64,000 bases of DNA from Endomychus coccineus (GCA_958510875.1 OY294067.1:255379736-255443735), one strand, 5' to 3'. Positions 12,133 to 24,609 are shown, counted from the stretch's first letter. Program-made: numbers and translations. Notes: generated by a model not told the origin, from the sequence alone.

Positions 12133-13462
12133 ATCACCGGCTCGTGATCGGTTAATGAATAAAACAATCAGTAACTGCACTGAAGGCTTTAATGTAACTT
12201 GAAGTTGGAAAAAAAATTGCGCCTCCCCACTTGTAGAGCCACCACTGATGTCCATACAAAAAATCTTAGAACCATGGAATTCTACAAAACATATTCGCTA
12301 CTGAATTTTCAATAATACATGCTTAATAGTTTCCGGTATATTTGAAAATTTGAACTTTTTAGAAATAAATTTCAGCACACCGTATCTTTGTAAAGAGTCA
12401 CATCTGTTTATGAAATTAAATCTATGGAACGATGAATTATACGAGAAGATTAATTTTTCATGTAGAAATTTATAATTCCCTATTTCCCTTATGACTATAA
12501 GTCTCGAAAAATTGATAATTTCCGAAATAATCATAAACAACTAGAATTCATCAATTCAAATTCAGGGTCCTTTTCAGAATATGCTTAAGATCGAAAAATT
12601 TAGCTAGATCGGTAGTCAACATTCCGATATTTTCCTAAAATGATGTTTCCAATTCTGAATTTGATATTCCAAGAGATGAATCATTATTATTTCTCATTGA
12701 ACGCATCCATGGATTCGGATCTTTACTGTATATTTGAAATAATTTTCTTCCTACATGTTAATAATAGATTCATCTTTAATCTCATGGCATGTCATTATAA
12801 TTTGTCGGATTGAGAATATGAATTAATATAAAAAAATGTAAATGTAGTAATTGCATGGCAATGATAGAAATATGACTTTTATTAATAATTCACAAAACAA
12901 TATAATTAATAGATAAAATGAGACCTAACAACAATTGATAGAATCTGTACTATAATCACGAATAATACTATGAAGCGAAGCTCATTTCTATTCAAATATA
13001 TTAGTCATGTTACAACTATGCCCACGCTATCATTATATGTATAAGGTAATTCTATTCACTAATAGACAATTAAACGGAATAACAAGGTTGTATATGGAAT
13101 GCAGATGATTAATGTTTTAGATTTTTCAACTGAAAAGTTTGAACGCACGTTCAGACAAAATTATTTTACTAATCAAAAAGAAAATTAGGAAATCGCTAAT
13201 CAAACGTTGAAAACTATATTTAAATTGCACACGGATAGACAATATAATAAACTAAATGTTTTATGTTTTTTAATAATACAGTATGTAAAAGATATGATTA
13301 CTCGATTCATATTAACGCTATTTCAAGTGCAATGGTAGTTAGAGAAAGCGATGGCTGTAATAAAAGCAGTTAGGTGGCTGGGTATAACAATATTTACAAT
13401 TCTGTAATTCCCCTACAAGCTGTCAAATTATGCCATTGTGTCGTACTTTTTTAATATTTTCA
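12133..13462. other. No recognised gene
   Basis: AT-rich; nothing supportable on either strand. Confidence 0.35.
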
Positions 13463-13777
13463 CTAAACGAGAGGAAAACCTATAATGTTCGTGGAATAAC
13501 GTATGAGCCAGACATGGAATGTTGGGAGAAGAGATAAGCATGGAATCTGGAAAACAAAAGTTCCGCAAGCCTCGACCTTGGCAGTAACCAGCTTGAACTC
13601 GTCTAGTCCGCCTTGCTGTAATTGACCATGCGGGTATAGGACACTAGATTTCCGAAGAACACCGACCATGGAAGAAATATCTATAGAATTGGGAATGATA
13701 GCCTCTAGAAGATATTTGTACTCTCTCCTAGAGAGGTCAATGAATTCGTATGTGTGGCACCACCAACCAAACGCCAT
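13463..13777 (-). CDS. Unrecognised open frame, 104 codons
   Basis: The minus-strand frame starts MAFGWWCHTYEFIDL and contains SSVLYPHGQLQQGGLDEF. Its base composition is less AT-biased than the flanks, which suggests former coding or repeat-derived sequence. I do not recognise the family. A hydrophobic C-terminal stretch follows FVFQIPCLSLLPTFHVWLI. It could equally be a fragment of an uncharacterised transposon or an exon of a host gene. Confidence 0.25.
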   Translation of the reverse strand: MAFGWWCHTYEFIDLSRREYKYLLEAIIPNSIDISSMVGVLRKSSVLYPHGQLQQGGLDEFKLVTAKVEACGTFVFQIPCLSLLPTFHVWLIRYSTNIIGFPLV

Positions 13778-13915
13778 CTTTTGAATATAGAATCTAAGAG
13801 TTTCTGCGTGAAAATACTGTTTAGGCCGATTACAATATTTCTCTTATAACATGTATAGTCAAAGAATAAGGTATACTTACATTTCAAGAGAGATAAAGGA
13901 TCCAGTTCAAAGATC

Positions 13916-14181
13916 CATCGTCGATACCATAGTCAAAGTATAAAGGTCTGTTTGGAGCCTCCCTTCTACTCTTTTTAAAATTCGAGTGCAAGCGGATTGG
14001 TCGTTTATTTCATTTATTTAATGTTATTCACGACGACGACATAATATGATGTTGTTACGTGCCGGCGACGAGCCTATGAGAGCAAGGCTGTAATTGGAGG
14101 AGACGAGTGACGTCACCAAGCGAAAGGAACGATGATAGGGAGGCTCCAACAGACCTTTATACTTTGACTATGGTCGATATC
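13916..14181 (-). mobile_element. MITE copy 1 (pair, opposite orientation)
   Basis: Inverted ends contain CCATAGTCAAAGTATA, AGGTCTG and GGAGCCTCCCTTC. The interior reads as the reverse complement of the neighbouring copy, sharing CGACGACATAATATGATGTT, GTTACGTGCCGGCGACGAG and GTGACGTCACC. The ends of this copy have more mismatches than those of copy 2. No coding capacity. Confidence 0.85.
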
Positions 14182-14467
14182 ATCGGCATAGTATCGACCA
14201 TAGTCAAAGTATACCAGGTCTGCCGGAGCCTCCCTTCCATCGTTTCTCGCGCTGGGTGACGTCACCCAGCTCCTCCAATCACAGCCTTGCTCTCATCAGC
14301 TCGTCGTCGGCACGTAACAACATCATATTATGTCGTCGTCTATGACATTAATGAAATTAAATAAACAAAATAAACGACCAATCAGATTGCACTAAAATTT
14401 TGAAAAGAGAAGAAGGGAGGCTCCGGCAGACCTGGTATACTTTGACTATGGTCGATACTATGCCGAT
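14182..14467 (+). mobile_element. MITE copy 2 with 56-bp perfect inverted ends
   Basis: A 286-bp element. The left end (14182-14237) begins ATCGGCATAGTATCGACCAT and is exactly the reverse complement of the right end, which finishes GGTCGATACTATGCCGAT at 14467. The interior carries TGACGTCACCCAGC and AACATCATATTATGTCGTCG. It directly abuts copy 1 in opposite orientation. The target duplication cannot be resolved because the outermost bases are themselves symmetrical. The superfamily is unknown. Confidence 0.9.
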
Positions 14468-14662
14468 CAGATGGCTATGCTGTTGCTAAGCTATCGCATT
14501 AGGTGAGAGACCTTATGGTGTGTTAGTTATCTATGGTTGATTTGGATTTCCTACTGTCCACTGATTCGGTTGATTTAATTCATTTGCAGATCCAGTTAAA
14601 AGGACCGAGCACTTCAAAGCCATTGAAACTAGTAGCCAAAGATCAAAAAATCCGCTTCTTAT

Positions 14663-15440
14663 AAGGGGCTGTCCATCTGTTGGTTTCTTTTTGAAATTTC
14701 TGTTAAAACTACACCGTTGAATATTTTTACATAATTGTTGCTTTATTTGAGAGATTACACCTTCCAATTAATTATGAAGAACAATTTCAGTTGAATCACT
14801 GCCACGGCTAGCTTGGCAGTACACCAACCTCTTAACTTAATTTCTATTGCACGAATTGCTCGATCGATGTTTTCTAAGGGCGTCAATTGTTTGTGGATTG
14901 TTCGAGTAGCACCGGCTCTTAACATATCCCCATAAAAAAATAGTCAAATTACATCAAATCGCAGCTGCCTTTCGTCCGAGAGGATGACATCGAAGCAAAA
15001 TGAGTTGCAACTTAAGGAGATAATCCGAGGTCTTTATGCAATAATCTCCAAATCTCCCTTAAGAGGTGCGATTCATGCCCATTTCTTCTAATCTATGACA
15101 AATTGATGCTCTTGGGCTTTTATGCACATTTTGGGCTACAGCAGCAATTCTCATGGTTGTGCGCACCGGATCTGCACGGGGAATATCTTTTGTTAACCAG
15201 AATCAGGACAGTTTCACGAACATTCTTGATGCATTTTTATCTAAACCTTGTTTTGATTTTCTCACAGTTACAGCAACACATCACACGCTTAGAAAATAAT
15301 CTTTCATTATTTCCCAACATAAATCAAGCGGTAAACGATCCATTTCTTACAGCAGAAGTTTGACCTTGAATATCTGTCAATTTGCCAACTTCAAAATAAC
15401 ACCCGCTACATGAAGAAACCAACAGATGGCCCACTCAAGC
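14663..15440 (-). pseudogene. IS630/mariner-type transposase relic with inverted ends
   Basis: Inverted ends share CCATCTGTTGGTTTCTT (left about 14674-14690, right about 15412-15428). Minus-strand frames between them show the order of an insect IS630/Tc1-mariner transposase: an N-terminal helix-turn-helix region (SKQGLDKNASR, then TMRIAAVAQNVHKSPRASI and CHRLEEMGMNRTS), LHKDLGLSPYKLQL, then after an internal deletion the C-terminal block LTIFLWGYVKSRCYSNNPQT, IDAL and RLVYCQ. The family has FLWGYVKA.VY...P.sI.AL at this position. The catalytic core with the DDE/D residues is missing and there are several stops, so the copy is inactive. Confidence 0.65.
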
Positions 15441-17085
15441 TCTTTATTCTTTGGTAAATAGTGAGGGAACTAACAATGACATTAATGACGGCACCTTAAC
15501 CACTCGTAAAAATTGTGCTGAAAGAAAAAGTAGTATGAGGGATATGTCGATAATATAGTGACCTATGGACAGAACAAATTGCTTTCACAGTTAATATCAC
15601 AGATTAGGTACATATTTCCATTATTTTAAAACTTCAAAAACAGAAACCAATTTTCATTTGACGAGTAATAGATCCGAAAATAACAATTCCCTTAGTTCCT
15701 CGTGTACTCCTGCTGTTAAAAGTGTTTCATACATTTTTCAGTTGACTACTAATGCCATGGATATCAAATTTTACAGCAAAAGCTATTCCAGGTTTTTTAG
15801 GTTTGAAAACTCGTATAAGCTTCAAATTTTGTACTCAAATAGAAGATCATTTCAAACGTATTTTGAGCCTTTGAAACCCGTTTTTTGATATGTATAACTC
15901 GAAATATCTCTATTTGTATGTTTGGGTACGTAGTGGTCCCATTTTTTGCCTTTTTCGATGAAGCCAAGATTCATTTGAAAAAGAGGCGTTACTCTATCTA
16001 ACCCTAAAACGTCGACCTCATAGCTCCTTTTTGAAAAACTCTAGCGTGAGGTAAAGAAAAAGAAAAAGGTAGAAAAAATGCAGCCGCGCTATAAAGTCGA
16101 CCGTCGGTAATGTAGGTTTCACAAGAAAACATAAATTTCAAATTTTTTTTCGTTATTTCGGATAGATCTCTTTGAAAAGTGAGGGAAAAGAAAATACAAT
16201 GTTTATTCAATAAAATGCGTTCTTTTCGTTTAAAACGCAAAAAATGGCGAAAATTCCCAAAATTGCCAATTTTTTACTTAAAATGGCCAATATCTTGGAA
16301 CGCATCAGGTTTTGGAATTCGTGATCAGCACACCAAAAATCGTAAAAATCAATCATAAAATAGAGCATGGGAAAAAATTATTTTTATGTGTAACTCCATT
16401 GCACAGCGACTGGACTAACCAGTAATAACTTACAGAATTGAATGAATATGTATCTTTAGAATTTCAGCTTGATTATGCACGACTCATTCCAAATATATAT
16501 TTTATCGGGACAACTAATGAAAGAAACTAAATAGATATCATATAACAATATTCTGTTTGACACGTGAATGTAGATTATTTAATATTCATAACATAAATTT
16601 AATAACAAATTCGTCACGTTGTTCGCTTGCTACTTGGAGGTATTCTGACATATGCGATACACATGAACTAGCGATTACTTAAAATAGTTTGACAAATAAG
16701 AGATGATAAAACGATAAATTGAAAGACAAAAATAAGCATATCGAGTTTAATGAGAATATTCAGAAATAAAGAAAACGTCAATCAATCATTTCAAGAATGA
16801 TTTATGATTTACACAAAATACCTGAAACGACTTCTCTCAATCTAACAAGTTTGGATTAGCGAAAACAACATGTCAGTCAGCGTTAGACTATGTGAACTTA
16901 AAGAAGGTTAAATAGAGATCAAGTGGAACAAAGGAAACCGTTCACAACGCCTACGTTGTGCCTTACGATATTCGATACTTCTGTGATGAAGTATGAAAAA
17001 TATCCTTGACAATGATATCACTTTCAAGTTTCAACAAAACATGTGATGGCATTTATTAGCGTTCTAACGCAGTGAACAACGTTTT
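15441..17085. other. Mostly unassigned; one iteron/terminal pair (E5)
   Basis: No gene. At 16316-16336 GGAATTCGTGATCAGC occurs, a minus-strand copy of the iteron seen in the foldback elements, and at 16410-16417 CTGGACTA occurs, the complement of TAGTCCAG. This is probably the remaining right part of another member of that family. Confidence 0.45.
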
Positions 17086-17620
17086 GGTCATATTATTGTT
17101 ATTATTAACCTTTGGGGTAATTTTGTTAGAACCCGAAGCAGTGCGACCTGAAAGGCCTTTTGTGCTTATCCCCATGTGATTACTAGTTTTCAGTTATCAG
17201 TCCTGTCTCCTTGAAGAACTCCAGTATCTGTATGACTTTCACGGGTGTCATCTTGGTATCGCGAAATTGTGTACTTATGTTGCGATCCAGCTCGGGACAT
17301 TGGCATAACATACGTACAGAGAACTGACTCATCATCGTCTGCATGATGTCCCTTCAACTACACCTATTCTGTGTAGGTATTTTTCCGGATCGGACAGTAT
17401 CCTCTACGTTGCTATATGCAATGCTTCCTGTAGATGTTTGTAAGCTCCTCTGTCTTGCCTGCTGGTGTGCCATTTCGTTAACTTTTATGTCCTAGCAACC
17501 TGGCACCCACAACAGTTTTACCCGATTGTTGGGAGCCAGTGGTTGTCGGTTCTCATCAATTGTCCGAGTCTGAACTTGACTGCAGTTCTTGAGTTAAACG
17601 GATATTGAAAAACAGGTATT
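17086..17620 (-). pseudogene. LINE 3' end: RNase H remnant and tail
   Basis: On the minus strand, frames from about 17600 downward give NNRVKLLWVPGC followed by NEMAHQQARQ. This matches the final RNase H motif of I/R1/Jockey-group LINEs (V.L.WVPGH.GI.GNE.AD.LA). Further on comes CPELDRNISTQFRDTKMTPV and a short C-terminus, FFKETGLIT. Continuing on the minus strand, the sequence ends with TAATAATAACAATAATATG near 17090, a TAA-type 3' tail typical of the I-like groups. The copy is 5'-truncated and stop-ridden. Confidence 0.6.
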
Positions 17621-18220
17621 TTACTCTAAACGTAGTATAAACCCTGAACTTAGTTTAAGCCCAGATGGAAATACTCCCTATGACAGTCTTAGAGGTGATC
17701 ACATCAGATGCTAATGCTTTCATACGTAGGTGTAATTAGAAAAATTCGTATATCCATAATGTATAACTTTTCAGGAGAGCCATACAAGTATTTTTTTAAA
17801 TTGCGTAATTCGTTATTAAAACAAAATATGTTTGATTTTGTGAACAATATTATTTTGAAACGCATGTTTTAATAGGTACAATAAAACTCTGAATATAAAT
17901 AAATGGAGTTACGAAGTTTTCTAACAAAATGAACAGTATTATTTTGGACATACGCATGTTTCATAGGAATGAACAATTAACATTAAAACTCTTATTTATT
18001 AATTAAAAAATTGTATTATTATGGGTAAATATATTCTTCTAAAAGTGTGGAATGTTATCATAAAAACTATGGTAATCCGGTTGTAAGCTGCTTTCGAGCT
18101 GCTGCAGATGTTGGTACTTTTCCTTCTTCAGTTTTGATTTTTCATTGTGTAAGGGATCCATTTATTCCAAAGAAAGACTTTCAGCTTTAGAGTTAATTCG
18201 CGCAGTTAACTCGGTTCATT
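17621..18220. other. No recognised gene
   Basis: AT-rich spacer; nothing supportable. Confidence 0.35.
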
Positions 18221-19440
18221 CTAAATTTGAAATCTCAACTTATAAAATACCCCGTCTTTTGTGTATTTGAGAGATTCAATATCTGTTACTACAATAGGAT
18301 CGACAATTTTTCTTTCCTGGTATAGTTGATCAAAAATTTTAATATTTTCGAAAAATGTATGATCTAAATATTGTACAGAATGAGGAGATTTACCACATGC
18401 AGTTTTAAACATATTCACATAGTCGGCAGGAACATTAATGTTTTTCTTTCTGATTATTCGTTCGATCATCGAATGCATACTGTCAGCGTCAATTTGCAAA
18501 AGTACTTTTGATTTATTGTTATACGTTTTTGGATAGCTAAATTGAACAATGCATTGGACGAGTTTGTGTTGCGATTTTGATAGTTGCATTCGTCACTGTA
18601 TAGAATGTATTCAACATTATTGTCAGATGGGTGAGAAGCAATAAAATCAACTGTAATTGACGAAAACTCATCAGACGATGAATTGCCCTCAGATTTGTTC
18701 CAAAAATAACAATATCCTCGAAGCCTTTTCAGATCATATATCGTGAAATTATGAACTGCCAACTTAGTTTTGTAATAAGGGACTACACACTTGATTTCGG
18801 GCACGACAACACGGATTGTAAGTTCATTGTAAAACTTCATTTTCCGGCAACTTATCTTCAGCCTTTTCAGATCTCGCTTCCTCTTTTGAAGTAATGTGAC
18901 GATTATAATCTATTTCAGACAAATTGTTAGTTTCAGATGCAACGCAAACATCGCATTTGTCTTTCTTAGGTGGATGAAGTGACAAATTCATTTCATTTTC
19001 AATTTTTTTAAAACGTTGCACGGGTAAGTTGTTTTACATTATTTTTGATGCAAAATTCGTTCTCATACTCTTTAAATAGCTGAGTTTTAGACGCCTAAAT
19101 AAGTTCGAAATATGATTTAGTTGAACTAGCGCGGCAATGGTGCCGCGCCAATTAAAAAATAATGTGTTCAAATTTTCCATTTCACCATCCTTGCTGTGTT
19201 CAGTCTCATCTATTATATTTCTCCTAACATCAGAAGAATGCACCCGGGACCTCACCAAGACCTAGTGTTTGTAAAAACATTTTTTTTTCAAACGGGAATT
19301 TGTGTAGATGTTGACCTCCCTAATCTTTCTGTTCCTCTCTTTCTGGATGTAGCTTTCACCTTTGTAAGTTTTCGTACAAATATTTTATCTTCTTTCCATG
19401 TCAGCTTCCAAAATGCATCAAATATTGCCTTTCTATAATT
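18221..19440 (-). pseudogene. Broken transposon-type protein, arthropod family of unknown name
   Basis: Successive minus-strand segments fit a protein family that I recall as repeated in many arthropod genomes and that is probably a DDE-type transposase. They are: AIFDAFWKLTWKEDKIFVRK; KKMFLQTLGLGE (about 19275-19240); HPPKKDKCDVCVA with HITSKEEARSEKAEDK (19021-18830); YYKTKLAVHNFTIYDL, then RGYCYFWNKSEGNSSSDEF and VEYILYSDECNYQNRNTNSS (18780-18560); and, in a shifted frame, DADSMHSMIERIIRKKNINV, KSPHSVQYLDHTFFEN and DPIVVTDIESLKY (18490-18260). YSDEC.YQNRN and the D.MHS.IER segment look like the second and third acidic motifs. A deletion plus a frameshift near 18520-18560 joins the last two parts out of frame, so this copy is dead. 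Confidence 0.65.
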
Positions 19441-19539
19441 TTCTAGTATAGATCTAGATTCAAGTTTACAGTTCTTGAAGTCAGTTAGAATGCAAAAGCA
19501 GGAAGGTTTGAGCTCTTTTTTGCCCTTCTTTATTTTGTA

Positions 19540-19740
19540 TTTCGAGTTATTTCGGGTTACAATTTCGATTACTCATGTTTCTGTTATGTTTCTGATATAA
19601 TTAGTTTTTTAAAATCCCATTTTAGACAGGGATACGTCTTCTGATGATGGTCGTGAGACCGAAACGTACGTAAGGATGTAAATAGTAAGCATATGTGTTA
19701 GTGTGACCTTTTCCCGAAAATTTATATATAATTAGTTGTA
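19540..19740 (+). repeat. PLE-type terminal repeat containing hammerhead motif, copy A1
   Basis: A ~200-bp unit shared with 29180-29430 (+), 56540-56770 (+), 28490-28700 (-) and 53340-53590 (-). Landmarks are ACAATTTCGATTA near its start, the hammerhead core, then AGTGTGACCTxxTTCCCGA and AATTTATATATAA. It matches the non-coding 3' part that follows the split PLE endonuclease at 53.8-56.5 kb. Confidence 0.7.
19632..19680 (+). ncRNA. Hammerhead ribozyme-like motif A1
   Basis: CTGATGA (19641-19647), then stem II GGTC-GTGA-GACC (19649-19660), then GAAAC with a very short self-complementary stem III (ACGTACGT) and A as the nucleotide before the predicted cut. All core residues agree with the CUGANGA...GAAA consensus. 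Stem I pairing (CTT with AAG, then weaker) is short. PLE hammerheads are known to have minimal stem III and may act as dimers. Activity is inferred, not shown. Confidence 0.6.
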
Positions 19741-20629
19741 ATGTAACTGTTCGATCTAGAGAAGCCTTACCATTGTAATTTATTTTATCCTTACTGATCT
19801 GATTCACGTTATTACAATTAGCTCACATCGAGTATCTGTTGATGAAAAATATATTATTATTATATTAATATATTCATATATAGCTATTTGCAATGACTAA
19901 CAGACCTGTAAACATTTTAAATGACTCAAAACAAAATTATGCTATCGTAAATATAATAAAGTAGTTATAGCATAGTAGATTAATAGGCCTGTGAACTTAG
20001 TTCACCAAATATTTACTGCTTAATTGTATCATGAATGACACTAAATGTTTTAGTTAGCCCCATTACTGAAACTAATAACAAACACTTATTTTGTGGGTTT
20101 TAATATTCCTGTGATATTTCCACTAATAGTTGACCTTCGATCATACGATCCAGCCGAGAGAATTTAAATTCATTAGTTAATAACTGATTTCGACAAATAG
20201 ATTAGTGAAGAGCATTATAAAATGTATGGGCTTGTCTAGCACACATAGATACTGATATCCTAACCTTATGAGTTAGTTTCTGTAATAACAACTTGGTCAT
20301 TCCATCATCAAATAGAAAATAGATTTTGCATAGTCAGTTAACTACAATACTCTGTAATTCTACTTTCTTCGTCATAATGTCATGTACCGTTTGCTTTTCT
20401 GTGTAATATATTTTTTGCCAATTTGTACAATTTTTTTGCTTCTATAAAATGGTTATAGGAAAATTGTTCTTCAAGAAAAATACGAATGCCTATCCAGCAT
20501 TCCTAATTTCCAGTGCTGGCTCACACGATGTTCTCCGAACATTATAGGTTTCCCTTCCGTGTAGTCAAAGTATTGGAAAAAAATCCTTGTGAAAATACAT
20601 ACTTTCCTCTTAGGCGAGGCAAATTAACA
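19741..20629. other. No recognised gene
   Basis: AT-rich spacer; nothing supportable. Confidence 0.35.
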
Positions 20630-22600
20630 CAAAAAATGCCAGAAAGTTCTGTCCGGATGGATGAATTGAGATGCGGTTTTTTGCATTCGAGTCATAAAGA
20701 CATTTAGAAAAAAGTTCCACCTCGTTTTTATAGAAGATGTTGGTGTTTGCATTGATGCATTGAAAAATGCATTTTTTCGAGTGCATTATCTGAAAATGTT
20801 ATAAAAAAATAATTATTACCTGGCAAATAATAGGCAAAATGATCAAAACTTTATCACTCGGGGATTTTTGGGGTCGCTGATCACGAATATGATGGTCACA
20901 AAGTTCATCGACTCACCTGAAGGACGAGGTGCTGCTTCAGATAGATCATTTCCAAGAATTATGTCTTGACTATTTTTAAAATGCATGAAGCTAAATAAAT
21001 GGATTGACGAATTGGGAAAGGCATTAAATGAATCAGAAAGTATATAAAAGAAGTTTGGCATATTATTTGTTTAAGCTTAACGTATTCATATTTTTATACA
21101 TATTAACAATAATTATAACAAGTCATTTTAAAGAATCTTTTCCTGTATATTAGCTATTATAGCCTCTGTGAATGTATTTACGACACATCTGGAAACAATC
21201 GTAATTGGGATTCTTGTGTCAACTTGTCATCAGCCGACGAAGTGCTATTGATGAGTTGACATGGCTTATTTATATGGGTACTTCTAAGAATGGTTGTATT
21301 TCCTGGGATTTCTGGTCAACACATATGTAGCCAACGATAGCAGCTACTAACTACTCTTCTTTACAGACCTTTTTAGTCTTAAACTTGCCTGGAGTAAACT
21401 ACTTTTAGAAAATAAACATTCACACAAAGCTCATTCATCGAGCAACATCATTATATTACTAAACATTCAAATCAAATTCATTCAACGAGCAACATCATTA
21501 CATTGCTATAACAATCAAAACGATATCACTTCAACGAGCAACATTATTACTTGCAATAACATTATTATATCACCAATCTTATAATCAAACGTTAACCTAA
21601 AGACTTACAACTTTAGGGAAAATAGCCTTCATAAATAAGGCGACTCAGTTGGTTTAGTGTAGTTTGTAACATAACTGTATATAGGTGTGAATAAATAACT
21701 TAAAATCATCAAGTGCTATTTCTTCAACCAACTACCATTATACTGAGTCATACAAGAAGTGTAAACAACAGCAGCATACCACACATTATTGAAATTGATT
21801 TTTTGCACTTATACGGAAAATTTATAAAATACTCGAATATGACCTAAAATATTTAAAAAAACGTGTGCAAAATCCGACAACGTCTGTCCTAGGACGCCGC
21901 AGAATCGTGTCTGCTTCCACTCAACGCGCACATTATTACTATTATTCTATTATTATTAGACAGGTATCCCAAGGATACCTGTACATATATGTGCCAACGT
22001 GTGCGTGCGTATATCCGAAATCCGCTGAGATGAGCGCTTCCAGGCACGTAGCCAGCACATTTTTCAGAGCGGAGAGCGAATTTTATATTTCTATCGATGA
22101 AAAGTATCAAAATTCGTGCTCTACGTATGACACTCAAAACCCAAAAAGGTTTCGGAGGGGGTAGGAGTCTACCGCCCCTTTCGCCAACTTCTGGTCACGT
22201 GCCTGACTTCACCAAGGTGCCCTGGTTTCTAGTTGCATCGGCGGACTTTTTGACCAGTAACCTCAAAAACCCCCAATTTTCATGCACTTTGAACGAAATT
22301 CACCCGTAATTCTCAGTGAAAGGCTATACACCAGGGTGCCCTGGTCCCCAGGCGTATCGGTGGACGGTGTGACCATCATATTCGCGATCAGCGACTCCAA
22401 AAACCTCCGAGTAATAAAGTGTTGGTCATTTTGTCGATTTACCAAGTAATAATTCTTTTTTCATAACAGTTTCATAAAATGCACTCAAAGACATGCATTT
22501 TTCATTGCACCAATGCAATCACTCACCTCTTCTATAAAAACGAGATGAAAATTTTTACCAAACGCCTTTATGAATTCAATGCAAATCATCCATCCAAAAG
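20630..22600. repeat. Large inverted repeat E2 with iteron
   Basis: The left arm, about 20630-20905, is similar to the reverse complement of about 22367-22600. Shared landmarks are TCTATAAAAACGAG, ATGCATTTTTCA, GATCATTTTG/GGTCATTTTG and the iteron (GGGTCGCTGATCACGAATAT at 20871-20890; complement at 22379-22398). The 1.46-kb interior holds a tandem repeat (21430-21560), an AATAAA-bearing LTR-like block (about 21620-21760) and GC-richer sequence at 21870-22380, but no transposase. Confidence 0.65.
21430..21560 (+). repeat. ~52-bp tandem repeat, 2.5-3 units
   Basis: Units contain CGAGCAACATCATTA followed by a short AT-rich segment (starts near 21438, 21487 and 21535). Confidence 0.75.
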
Positions 22601-23599
22601 GAATTAACAAGTTCAATGCTGATTTGCCTAGTCGATCTCTGGGGAGGAAAGTACATCTCTCACTGATCGAAAAATAATACCACTGAACATTTTCCCAACA
22701 TAAATTAGTAACAACTGGTATTCTAATTATTGAAAATATTTATAGTCAAAACATTTCTACATACAACCACTTAAGTATAACCAATTTTTAAGATGAAACT
22801 AAGTGTAGAATGTAATCAGTGAGCACATGCTTTCATTTCATCTTTTTCATAAAATTACAGATTTTTTACTAGAAACGGGGCAGAAAAAATTATATTACAC
22901 CGAAGGGAACGATACACATTCCTCCCTAGTAATACAAACAGCTATTGTTCTCTTAACTTTTCAGTTCACGACCAACAGACGGGAGTTTCTCAAAAGGTTC
23001 GTGATTTCCCCGACATAGAGGTACTCTTCCTTTCAACCACAGATAATCTACTACGGGGCTCACTACCCCTTATCGGAAAATATTTTAATATATGATGAAT
23101 TCATGTTCTTCTTAGCAATCGAAGTTCATATAAAAATTGAATATGCGATTCAAGCTTGATTCATAGAATGCAGATGAACTGATTCTATAAATTCATATTG
23201 TTCATTCTTGTTTCAACATTCTACGACGCATTTTTGTTTCGCTGCTGAATCACCATCATATCTAATGAGTATTATTTATTAAATGATAACATAATTTTGA
23301 GATCGCGAAACAATAGTTTGACTCTTCCTCTTTTAGTATTAGTTATTTCACGCTTGTGGTTTCGTTCAATGTCACAACCGTAACAAAGAAAAACTGTGTT
23401 GTTAGAATATCAGAAATGTATAACAATTCAGTACACAGTTCATGAATATTTTTCGGGAGAAGGATAAATAGGTACGTGGTACATTTTTTTGAAAAATGTA
23501 CTTCCTAGAATGCGTGTTTGGTCAATTAGATCTCCAGTGCAATCATGAGCTGCATCGAAATTCCGTTAGTATCAACATCCTGTTACTTGATCATATTAG
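22601..23599. other. No recognised gene
   Basis: AT-rich spacer up to the LTR retrotransposon. Confidence 0.35.
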
Positions 23600-23847
23600 T
23601 GTTAGAGTTTTTGGAGGAACACTTATCAAATAAAAGTTTATTATATTCTAAAAGAATTACAATCCAAGAATAGCTATTTATAATTAATATTACGTGTACG
23701 TCATAGTCTCTTATGTTAAATGCGTAATCCCCCTCTTGTCTTCCTCGCACTTCTATATACCTTCCTAATCGTCCACGCATCTAGGGATCCCACCGAATCA
23801 ACCTTGGGACTTCCCCGGACCGTCCCTAACAGTACCGTACTCTAACA
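23600..23847 (-). repeat. LTR (3' LTR of the minus-oriented element)
   Basis: 248 bp, TGTTAGAG...CTCTAACA. It shares TTATCAAATAAAAGTTTATT, ATTACAATCCAAGAAT, AATCCCCCTCTTG and ACTTCCCCGGACCGTCC with the other LTR. Confidence 0.88.
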
Positions 23848-24090
23848 TTCGGCCTTCCTGACAGTTCGGGTGTCCCCATCCGCTTCGTAATCATCTGTAA
23901 TCATAAATAATATAACAATGCTCCATATTAGAAGGGTTTAAACGGGAACAGTTTCATTTTATTATTTTTCTTATGGACAATAATCATACAATACTTTCAT
24001 CAATTAACTAAAATTAAATCGACAATAATTATGCCATTTCGTGTACTGCCTCTGATCATTCATACTTCAAAAATTTTACCAAATAAAGGA

Positions 24091-24384
24091 ATGAGTCCGA
24101 CATTTCTTATATTGCTCATCTCAAAAGTCCTTTTATTAATTGCTTTGAGTGAATGAGTTTGATATTTCTTGTACTACCTCTCTCAACAGTCACTTCATTA
24201 TTCGTTGCATGTGAATGAGTCTGATATTCCTTGTACTATCTCTATCAACAGTCACTTCATTATTCGCTACAAGTGAATGAGTCTGATATTTCTTATACTA
24301 TACCTCTCAACAGTCACCTCATTATTCGCTGCAAGTGAATGAGTCTGATATTCCTCATGCTATCTCTCTCAGCAGTCACTTTAA
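24091..24384. repeat. ~62-bp tandem repeats inside the LTR element
   Basis: Between four and five units carry GAATGAGTCTGATATTTCTT followed by CTCTCAACAGTCAC and TCATTATTCGCTGCAAGT. They lie between the gag remnant and the 3' LTR and replace the pol region expected of a full element. Confidence 0.9.
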
Positions 24385-24609
24385 GATATGTATTTTATTT
24401 TATCCCAGCATTTATATTTCGGTCCTTTTTAAATTGTTCATCATTACGTCTGAAACATTTCTCACTTGAATATGTATTAATTTTTCATTCGGCAGTACTT
24501 CGCCTTATGATTACCTTTACAGTTATAACATTGCAAGTGTTTATTTCGACATCCATATGGTTCCATATTGATTGTTACGATGAAATTCTATTCCGTTAGA
24601 ATTAGGAAG

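Noticed and set aside
11330..12247. A complete non-autonomous hAT element between a left CAGAGCC-type and a right CAGTGGTGG-type end
   Set aside because: The two ends do not match each other well enough and flanking 8-bp sequences differ.
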